From Rhinopithecus roxellana (Eukaryota; Chordata; Mammalia; Primates; Cercopithecidae): a stretch of 64,000 bases of DNA. The DNA lies in assembly GCF_007565055.1 (NCBI RefSeq), contig NC_044560.1:45651030-45715029 (forward strand), in the 5' to 3' direction. The position numbers and the translations under genes were made by a program. Shown here piece after piece: positions 55,908 through 64,000 of the stretch (within the stretch, counting starts at the first letter, position 1; each line of letters opens with the position of its first letter). The notes beneath the pieces are model-generated. The model saw nothing but the letters and a program-made list of their open reading frames with translations, searched no databases and was not told the origin of the DNA.

Positions 55908-56058
55908 TTTGTTTGTTTGTTTGCTTTGTTTTGTTTTGTTTTGTTTTTTTGAGACGGAGTCTTGTTTTGTTGCCCAGGCTGGAGTACAATGGCGTGATCT
56001 TGGCTCACCGCAACCTCCGCCTCCCAGGTTCAAGAGATTCTCCTGCCTCAGCCTCCCT
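55908..56058 (-). mobile_element. Alu right arm only
   Basis: (TTTG)n/(TTTTG)n tail, GAGACGGAGTCTTGTTTTG, to TCCTGCCTCAGCCTCCC, then an abrupt switch to Tigger1 text. The left arm is missing, either through 5' truncation at insertion or deletion. Confidence 0.93.
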
Positions 56059-58343
56059 ATTTCTTTTTTCTCCAATAACATGTGTTCACTTCATGTCTCT
56101 ATATCACATTTTGGTAATTCTCACAGTATTTCAAACATTTTCATCATGGTTATATCTATTATGGTGATCTGTGATCAGTAGTCTTTGATGTTACTATCGT
56201 AATTATTTTGGTCTCCATGAACACACCCATGTAAGATAGTGAAGTTATTCAAGAAATATTGTGTGTTCTGACTGCTCCACTAACCAGCTATTCTCCCATC
56301 TCTCTGTCTCCTTGGGTCTCCCTATTCCCTGAGACACAACAATATTGAAATTAGGCCAGTTAATAACCCTACAATGGCCTGTAAGCATTCAGATAAGTCA
56401 AGTTAAGTCAAAAGTTAGAAATGATTAAGCTTAGTGAAGAAGGCATGTTGAAAGCCAACGCAGGCCAAAAACTAGGTCTCTTGAGCTAAACAGTTAGCCA
56501 AGTGGTGAATTTAAAGGAAAAGTTCTTTAAGGAAATTAAAAGTGCTATTCCAGTGAACACAAGAATGGTAAGAAAGCAGACTTATTGTTGATATGCAGAA
56601 AGATTGAGTGGTTTGGATAGAAGATCAAACCAGCCACAACCTTCCCTTGAGCCAAAGCCTCCTCCAAAGCAAAGCCCTAACTCTTTTCCATTCTATGAAG
56701 GCTAAGAGAGGTGAAGAAGCTATAGAAGAAAAGTTGGGAGTTAGCAGAGGTTGGTTAATGAGGCTTAAGGAAAGAAGTCATATCCATAATATAAAAATGC
56801 AAGATGAAGCAGCAAATGATGATGTAGAAGCTGCAGCAAGCTATCCAGAAGATCTAGCTAAGATAATTGATGAAGGTGGCTACACTAAACAATAGATTTT
56901 CAACGGAGATGAAACAGCCTTCTATTAGAAGATGTAATCTAGGACTTTCATAGAGAAAAATCAATACCTGGCTTTAGAGTTTCAAAGGACAGGCTGACTC
57001 TCTTGTTAGGGGCTAATGTAGCTGGTGACCTTAAGTTGAAGCCAATGCTCATTTACCATTCCAAAGATCCTAGGGCCCTTAAGAATTATGCTAAATCTAC
57101 TCTGCCTGTGCTCTTAGAATTGGAACAATAAAACCTGGATAACAGCACATCAGTTTATGGCGTGGTTTACTGAATATTTTAAGCCCCCTGTTGAGACCTA
57201 CTGCTCAGAAACAAAGATTCCTTTCAAAAGATTACTGCTCATTGACAATGCACCTGGTCACCGAAGAGCTCTGATGGAGATGTACTAGGAGATAAATGTG
57301 TTCATGCCTGCTAACACAACATCCATTCTGCAGCCTATGAATCATGTAGTGATTTCCAACCTTCAAGTCTTATGATTTCAGAAACACATTTAGTAAGGTT
57401 ATAGCGACCATGGATAGTGAATCATGTGATGGATCTGGGCAAAGTAAACTGAAAACCTTCAGGAAAGAATTCACCGTTCTAGATGCCATGAGAACATCTG
57501 TGATTCATGAAAGGAGGTCAAAATATCAACATTAAAACTAGTTTGGAAGAAGTTGATTCTAACCTTCATGGATGACCGTGAGGGGTTCAAGACTTCCGTG
57601 GAGGAAGGAACTGAAGATGTGGTAGAAATAGCAAGAGAAGTAGAATTAGAAGTGGAGCCTGAAGGTGTGACTGAATTGCTGCAATCTCATGATAAAACTT
57701 GAAAGAACTAGGAGTTGCTTCTTATGGATGAGTAAAGAAAGTGGTTTCTGAGATGGAACGGGGTCTATTTCTTGTGAAGACGCTGTGAAAATTGTTGAAA
57801 GGGCAACAAAGGATTTAGAATATTCCATAAACTTAGTTGATAGAGCAGCAACAGGTCTTGAGAGGATTAACTCCAATTTTAAAAGAAGTTCTACTGCAGG
57901 TAAAATGCTGTCAACAATATCACATGCTACAGAGAAATCTTTCATGAAAAGAATTAAATGTTGAGGCAAACTTCATTGCTGTCTTATTTTAAGAAATTGC
58001 CACAACCACCTCAGCCTTCAGCAACCACTACCCTGATCAGTCAGCAGCCATCAACATCAAGAGAAGACCCTCCACAGCAGAAAGATGATGACTTGCTGAA
58101 GGCTCATGTGATCATTAGCCTTTTTTTTTTTTTTTTTTTTAGCAATAACGTGTTTTCAAATGAAGGTATGTTGTACATTTTTTAAGACATAATGTTATAG
58201 CATACTTAATAGATTACAGTATAGTGTAAACATAACTTTTATATGCACCGGGAAACCAAAAAATTCTTGTGACTCTTTATTGTGACACTTGCTTTGTTGC
58301 AGGGATCTGGAACCAAACCCACACTATTTCCAAGGCATGCCTA
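56059..58343 (+). mobile_element. Tigger1 DNA transposon, decayed
   Basis: A pogo-type (Tc1/mariner superfamily) element of near-full length. Transposase-derived text occurs in order: 56608-56895 (TSHNLPLSQSLLQSKALT...PEDLAKIIDEGGYTKQ), DDE-domain remnants around 56990-57360 (ATTGACAATGCACCTGG encodes IDNAPG), and the C-terminal QTSLLSYFKKLPQPPQPS at 57961. Stops and frameshifts abound. The 3' terminus (GGCATGCCTA) is present; the 5' terminal repeat is lost at the Alu junction. Confidence 0.93.
58119..58140 (+). repeat. Poly(T) run in Tigger1
   Basis: 22 T just after the end of the transposase coding relic, where related copies have only a short T-run. Confidence 0.85.
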
Positions 58344-58593
58344 CATAAGTTTTATGTGACATGGCTGCCTTCAGAAATGAAGACCAAAAGAAACTGGGAG
58401 AACTGTATTTTTATGGACAGCCACGCAGTATGATTGGAGGACAAAGACTATGATATAATTGTAATAAACTGGGGGAACTTAGCAAGGCTCATTTGTTCAG
58501 AGTTTTCTCTGTCTCCATATCTTCAAGGATAAGAGCATTCCTTTCCTCTGGGTATAGTGAGGATCCCTTTGGAGTGAGGTCCTTGTGTCGTAC

Positions 58594-58885
58594 TTTTTTT
58601 TTTGAAACGGAGTCTCACTCTGTCTCCCAGGCTGGAGTGCAGTGGCACTATCTCGGCTCACTGCAGCCTCCACCTCCCGGGTTCAAGCTATTCTCCTGCC
58701 TCAGCCTCCTAAGTAGCTGGGGTTACAGGTGCACACCACCAAGCCCTGCTAATTTTTGTGTTTTTAGTCCAGTTGGGGTTTCACCATGTTGGCTAGGCTG
58801 GTCGAGAACTTCTGACCTCAAGTAATCTGCCCGCCTTGGCCTCCCAAAGTGCTGGGATTACACGCGTGAGCCACTGTATCCAGCC
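58594..58885 (-). mobile_element. AluS-like
   Basis: Reverse Alu with TTTTTTTTTGAAACGGAG start. Flanks TTGTGTCGTACTTTT and TTGTATCTTACTTTA look like a mutated TSD. Confidence 0.95.
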
Positions 58886-59019
58886 CTTGTATCTTACTTT
58901 AAAGGAAAGCCAGATAATTCTTTTATGGCCTGTTTCACAGGAGAAAGGTGGGAGAAGGGGAGAGCAACCCTCCTGCTTTTGCTGTTTTCTCAAATACCAA
59001 GGTGCTATATTTGGGGTAG

Positions 59020-59165
59020 TGTGTCCTGAATGCCATCACCTATTTTGAAGACTAGGAAACCTCGTGTCAGAAAGTCATGCACTTTTCATAGGTCAATCAA
59101 ATAGAAGGTGGTAGAACCAGTATTTGAATCCCTATCTGCCGACTTGACTGCTCTGGCTACACTGA
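59020..59165 (-). mobile_element. MIR fragment
   Basis: TTTTGAAGACTAGGAAACC, GGTGGTAGAACCAGTATTTG, AATCCCTATCTGCC: antisense MIR 5' half. Confidence 0.7.
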
Positions 59166-59865
59166 AAACAGTTACTGAGGTTGAGGCAACACTGTGTTTT
59201 TCATATTCTTTCTTCCTGAAATGTCTTTTAAAGATTTTATAAACTTCTCCCCCTCAACACACAAGGGACTGGAGTTGAGCCAGGGGGAACAATAAACAAT
59301 TAGTTTAGAATCAAATAGGCCTACTGAATCCAGGGCTTCACCCAAAGAGACAGGGCAAGGGATGACAACTGAGTTGGAAGCAGAGAGCCTATATCAAGTC
59401 AACCAGCTGGAGTGAGAGATTCTGGAGGGGAAATATGAGACTTGCCTTGAGAGATTTCTGGAGACAGCCAGGCCCTTTTGTAGGCACTTTGTGGCTTTCA
59501 CTGTGAGTGAGGAGGGAGCATTTAAGGTCCCTAAGTCAGACTGGCCTCCTGTTACCCTTATCACCATTTCATTTGGTTAACACCTACCCCCTTAGGGGGC
59601 CTGTGTTGAAGTCCACACTTACCACATTCTCTGTAAAGTTCTGCTTGATTCTCTGTGACGTATGCTTTTCATGGCGTTTAATCTGGTTGGGGTCTAAATC
59701 ATTCATCTTTTAGATGGTTGATAATGCTGGTATGTGGCATTAATGAGGGAGTATTTTTCCATTGATCATTGTGACTCTGTTGTGGGCATTTGTGTAAATT
59801 CCAGAGCTTATATATGATGTTTTCAGAGAGTTTCTTCATTCAGTGAGAGTTTACCAGAGGCTGGA
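59166..59865. other. Unique stretch
   Basis: Nothing recognised. Confidence 0.5.
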
Positions 59866-59867
59866 GG

Positions 59868-60015
59868 AAAACGTCAGTGAGGAAAACAGATGAAGATCCC
59901 TGCCACTATAGAGCTTGCTTCAAGTTGGAAGGGGTACAGAGATAATAATAAAATATAAATAATAAGTAAGTGAATGGTATAGTGTGTTAAAAGGTGATAA
60001 GTGTACAAAAGAAAA
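59868..60015 (-). mobile_element. L2
   Basis: AAGATCCCTGCCACTATAG, AGCTTGCTTCAAGTTGG, AAAGGTGATAAGTGTAC: antisense L2 3' region. Confidence 0.65.
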
Positions 60016-60174
60016 AGTAAGCAGGCTACGGGGGATGGGGGAGTTTGATTTCAATCTTAAATTGACTGATCATTACAATTAGATCTACTTATGTCAATAT
60101 GACTTTCACAAAGCAGCTCCATGTCATTATTTTCATTTTATATATTAGAAAATAGAACTTCTCAGATTTATCTT

Positions 60175-60275
60175 TTGTTTCTCTACTTTCTTTTCTTGTC
60201 CCTTCTCCATTTTCCTTTTTTTTCTTTTCCCTTCCTTCCTTCTTTCTTTTTTCTATTTTCCATTGTCTTGAAAAA
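60175..60275 (+). repeat. Pyrimidine-rich tract
   Basis: TTCTCTACTTTCTTTTC to CCCTTCCTTCCTTCTTTC; about 90% C+T over 100 bp, possible triplex former. Confidence 0.8.
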
Positions 60276-61088
60276 AAAATTATATGCCATAATACCTCCC
60301 CCCAGGAAATTTACAATCCAATCAAGGAATAAAAAAGGCCCAAATTAAACAGTTTGAAAGCAATACGTCATTGATAGTATGAATAAACTTTTCTAATTCT
60401 TTTTTTGTCCACACTTTCAGTGTTCTTTAAAAGGAGTGGAATAAATGGATGATCAAAACAGAGGGGGATTATTTAAGGAACATTACAGGGTGGCAGGTGC
60501 ATTTTCATCTGATTGAAGGAACAAATGGGAGAAAGAAGGAATTACATAAGTAAGTACTTGGAGGAAGGCTTTTTTAGCAAGATATATTCAACGATTTATA
60601 GTGAAATTGGCTTGGATGGAGTGGACATATTTCACTGGATGAATGATATTGAAGGAATAGTCAAGTTGAGGAGTATAAATTAAGTGTAAATTAAGGATGT
60701 AGAATGCTGGTCTGAGCGGCTTAGGTTTTTTTCAATACTTTATTGAAAGAACTGAGACTAGAACTTGGAACTCTCTGAATCTTAGTTAAGCCACTGAACC
60801 ATGTTGAGTAAAAATGACCTTTTCAACCCTACTAAAATTCAGAAATTACTTGCTCTTCCCAGACTCCTGATTTAGTACATACATTAGGTTATAGGAGATA
60901 TTCCGAGAGGCAGGGAAGAGTGAGAGACTACATAGACTTTTCTTCGGGACCATCCAGTTCCACTTCATCTCCCACTTATTTGTAATCTCGCTCTGTTACC
61001 TGTTGACTTCTTCTCTCTCTTTGGTAGTGTTCTTCTCAATTGGATGTTTCCTTTATATTCAACAGACTATACTATCTTTGAAGTTAAG
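60276..61088. other. Unique stretch
   Basis: No gene; no repeat I can name. Confidence 0.45.
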
Positions 61089-61104
61089 AAGAAAGTTCAA
61101 AATA

Positions 61105-61515
61105 TCAGATGGCTGTAGATGTGTGGTATTATTTCTGAGGACTCTGTGTTTGTGTCCTTTGTAGGGACATGGATGCAGCTGGAAACCATCATTCTTAGCA
61201 AACTATCACAAGAAGATAAAACCAAACACGGCATGTTCTCACTCATAGGTGGGAACTGAACAATGAGATCACTTGGACTCGGGAAGGGGAACATCACACA
61301 CTGGGGCCTATCATGGGGAGGGGGGAGGAGGGAGGGATTGCATTGGGGAGTTATACATGATATAAATGATGAATTGATGGGTGCTGACGAGTTGATGGGT
61401 GCAGCACACCAACATGGCATAAGTATACATATGTAACAAACCTGCACGTTATGCACATGTACCCTAGAACTTAAAGTATAATAAAAAATAAATAAAAAAT
61501 AAAAATAAAAAAAAA
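61105..61515 (+). mobile_element. Twin-primed L1P insertion
   Basis: About 61105-61147 is inverted ORF2 text (CAGATGGCTGTAGATGTGTG); 61150 onward is the sense 3' end (TGTAGGGACATGGATGCAGC, TAACAAACCTGCACGTTATG) with A-tail. AAGAAAGTTCAAAATA flanks it (61089-61104 and 61516-61531), a perfect 16-bp TSD. The 5' inversion with 3' direct part is the classic twin-priming outcome. Confidence 0.95.
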
Positions 61516-61531
61516 AAGAAAGTTCAAAATA

Positions 61532-61848
61532 GATACATGACTTTCAAAGAACTGAAGCAGGGAATTTAGAATGAAGTGCCCTTAACCTCCACCTAAATGT
61601 CCCTTTTGGCTAGGCAGTAGCAGAGTTCTTTATTCTTCAACTCTTACTTATTTTTTGCTTTATGTCTCTGCCCGTTCATTTCCTGCAACTTCTGAGTTGA
61701 CTTTCAATGGACCATCTGAACTATTTACATACATTCCATCCTTGAGCACTTTTCCTGTGCAGCTTCCCAAAAGGGAAATTCTTTCTCCCTGGCTACATGA
61801 TCTAGGTTTATTTCTTTCTAGATACATCTTAAAATATCTTATTTGTGG
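61532..61848. other. Unique stretch
   Basis: Nothing recognised. Confidence 0.45.
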
Positions 61849-61861
61849 GCATTCTAGATTT

Positions 61862-62492
61862 CTTTTTTTTTTTTTTTCTTTTCTTTTTTTTTGAGATGGA
61901 GTCTTGCTGTGTCGTCCAGGCTGGAGTGCAGTGGTGCCATCTCAGCTCAATGCAACCTCTGCCTCCCAGGCTCAAGGGATTCTCCTGCCTTAGCCTCTCG
62001 AGTAGCTGGGATTACAGGCACCTGCCACCATCCCTGGCTAGTTTTTGTATTTTTAGTGGAGATGGGGTTTCACCATCTTGGCTAGGCTGGTCTCTTTCTT
62101 TTTTTTTTTTTTTTTGAGACGGAGTCTCGCTCTGTCGCCCAGGCTGGAGTGCAGTGGCCGGATCTCAGCTCACTGCAAGCTCCGCCTCCCGGGTTTACGC
62201 CATTCTCCTGCCTCAGCCTCCCGAGTAGCTGGGACTACAGGCGCCCGCCACCTCGCCCAGCTAGTTTTTTGTATTTTTTAGTAGAGACGGGGTTTCACCG
62301 TGTTAGCCCGGATGGTCTCGATCTCCTGACCTCGTGATCCGCCCGTCTCGGCCTCCCAAAGTGCTGGGATTACAGGCTTGAGCCACCGCGCCCGACCAGC
62401 TAGGCTGGTCTCAAACTCCTGACCTCAGATCATCCCCCTGCCTCAGCTTCCCAAAGTGCTGGGATTACAGGCGTGAGCCACCACTCCCGGCT
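61862..62492 (-). mobile_element. AluS interrupted by a young AluY
   Basis: Outer reverse Alu: 61862-62094 and 62399-62492. GCATTCTAGATTT and GCATTCTAAGTTT at its ends suggest its TSD. Confidence 0.94.
62095..62398 (-). mobile_element. Old World monkey-type AluY inside AluS
   Basis: Bounded by GCTAGGCTGGTCTC at 62081-62094 and 62399-62412, a perfect 14-bp TSD made of outer-Alu sequence. Carries GTGGCCGGATCTCAGCTC and CAGGCTTGAGCCACCGCG. Confidence 0.97.
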
Positions 62493-62774
62493 GCATTCTA
62501 AGTTTCTATGCCTTTCTTGTTTTCAGGACTGTTTCTGCCATGCATGTTACTCATTGCCATGGTACTTATGACAGTGAAGGAACGGTAAAAATGCTTTGGT
62601 AGATCCTTTAAGTTTACTTACTGTTTCCTTCTGTATTATTTCTGATTCATAGTTTTTCTGGCCGATGATGAGATGGGACAGGAATAATGTGGATAAAAAA
62701 TAATTTTTATTTTAAAACTCACTTTATTTCTGGGTACATTCAAATAATATATACATATTAAGAAATATGTTACA

Positions 62775-63075
62775 GCCTGGACACGGTGGCTCATGGCTGT
62801 AATCCTGGCACTTTGGGAGGCCAAAGTGGGCAACTGCCTGAGCTCAGGAGTTCGAGACCAGCCTGGGCAACATGGCGAAACCCCGTCTCTATCAAAATAC
62901 AAAAAAATTAGCTGAGCGTGGCGGCATGCACCTGTAGTCCCAGCTACTCGGGAAGCTGGGGCTGAAAAATTGCTTGAACCCAGGAGGCGGAGGGTGCAGT
63001 GAACCAACATCCTACCACTGGACTCCAGAGTGGGTGACAGAGCAAGATTCTGTCTAAAAAAAAAAAAAAAAAAAA

Positions 63076-63107
<32 letters not shown>
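62775..63107 (+). mobile_element. AluJ/S-like with (AAAG)n tail
   Basis: Sense Alu from GCCTGGACACGGTGGCTC; A24 tail then about eight AAAG units (63078-63110). AAGAAATA at both ends is the probable TSD. Confidence 0.95.
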
Positions 63108-63255
63108 AAAGAAATACTAGAGAAAGACATATAATAATTTAGAAGGACATTATTCATTATATGATATGAGATGAAAACAGGAGGCAACAAAACAGGAGGC
63201 AAAAAAAATTCACCTATATGCCTAGAAAAAAGATAATAAAATTTCAATAAATATT

Positions 63256-63531
63256 GTTTCTCTTTTTTCTTTTTGAAACAGAGTCTTACTTTGTCACCCA
63301 GGTTAGAGTGCAGTGGTGCAATCTTGGCTCACTGCAGCCTCCGCCTCCCAGGTTCAAGTGATTCTCCTGCCTCAGCCTCCCGAGTAGCTGGGACTACAGG
63401 CACGCCTTTGTAGAGATGGGGTTCCCCCATGTTATCCAGGCTGGTCTGGAACTCCTGGGGTCAAGTAAGTGATCCACCTGCCTTGGCCTTCCAAAGTGCT
63501 AGGATTATAGGTGTGAGAGACCACGCCCTGG
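63256..63531 (-). mobile_element. Alu with internal deletion
   Basis: Reverse Alu bounded by CAATAAATATT (63245-63255) and CAATAAAGATT (63532-63542). The middle region jumps from CTACAGGCACG to CCTTTGTAGAGATGG, about 30 bp missing around the A-rich linker. Confidence 0.95.
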
Positions 63532-63844
63532 CAATAAAGATTATCTCCAGGTGGTGGAATGACCAGTAATTTATTTTCTTCTTCTTCTTTTTTTTTTTTT
63601 GTCTGCACTTTCTACCATAATCATGTTATCTTTTTAATAAGAAAAATGTCAATGTTATTTCACTGAAAAAGTAAACTTGGTTGGCTATTAAACAAATTTA
63701 ATTTTCTAAACAAGAGTGGGACAGGTAAAATGTCTGCCTTAAAAGCAAACAAACATAAATAAAGAAACTAACCATCTTCCACTTCAGTCTCTGTCCTTTC
63801 ATCAGAGTTGCCAATCAGCCCAGAATAGAATGATTTGAATTTGC

Positions 63845-63935
63845 TTAGTTGTTCATTCATTCATTTATTTAATGAGTATTTACTAAGCACTTGCTCTGTA
63901 GAAAGCACTGTGCTGGTATTAGGATACTGGCTTAG
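63845..63935 (-). mobile_element. L2 3' fragment
   Basis: TTGTTCATTCATTCATTTATT, ACTAAGCACTTGCTCTG, AAAGCACTGTGCTGG: antisense L2 end running toward the window edge. Confidence 0.85.
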
Positions 63936-64000
63936 GTAACTGTAATAGTAATGGGCTTCTGAGTTAGGCCTGACTCCTGGGCCTTAATGTTTGGATACTA

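Noticed and set aside
56608..56895. Possible domesticated transposase gene
   Set aside because: Only 95 codons survive before stops and frameshifts, and downstream relics are in different frames. Typical dead Tigger1, not a domesticated gene.

Overview
The window is repeat-rich nuclear DNA from a primate, almost certainly an Old World monkey. Alu, L1, L2, MIR, MaLR LTRs and fossil DNA transposons cover most of it. At least six Alu copies (22.4, 41.3, 47.5, 48.1, 50.4 and 62.1 kb) share a combination I know from cercopithecid AluY lineages: GTGGCCGGATCTCAGCTC, CACCTCGCCCGGCTAG and CAGGCTTGAGCCACCGCGCC. I cannot tell macaque from baboon or another monkey by eye.

No protein-coding gene is convincingly present. 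The longer open frames run through Alu, L1 or Tigger sequence, simple repeats, or unique DNA without a recognisable domain. I see no tRNA, rRNA, snRNA, CpG island, CRISPR array or bacterial-type feature. The window is best read as intergenic or long-intron sequence.

Layout. 0-5 kb: old L1M 3' ends carrying a small hAT-like element, a 56-bp L1 tail insertion, a FLAM monomer, and a rearranged second copy of an L1 ORF2 segment. 5-17 kb: Alus, MaLR LTR pieces, two antisense L1s with nested Alus, and a possible spliced exon near 16.1 kb. 17-23 kb: a densely nested antisense L1M block holding MER2, Alus, a FLAM-like monomer, a younger L1 and a three-armed AluY. 24-28 kb: unique DNA, L2, MIR, a Tigger-like element and an L1. 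28-32 kb: one L2 copy broken up by MER1A (itself split by an AluY), an Alu, other old repeats and an L1. 32-37 kb: a stretch without Alu or L1, the best place to look for conserved regulatory DNA. 37-46 kb: MIR, L2 and MLT1A, sparse Alus, a possible exon near 44.9 kb and a CTCF-like core near 45.4 kb. 46-56 kb: a cluster of young AluYs, a MER20-like element, an L1 with a long TATACA-type expansion, and an MLT1 LTR split by an Alu monomer and an L1. 56-58.3 kb: a decayed Tigger1 transposon. 58-64 kb: a twin-primed L1, Alu-in-Alu nesting and L2 remnants.

There is no operon or pathway to describe. The real content is the order of insertions, which target-site duplications (TSDs) resolve in many places. 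I did not find a new biological system. The strongest unusual structures are the rearranged L1 duplication at 3.2-3.6 kb, interlocking inverted repeats at 18.17-18.26 kb, the three-armed AluY at 22.4 kb, and two exon-like segments with good splice signals. Family names come from recognition by eye, not a database search; boundaries without a TSD are approximate to about 10-40 bp.
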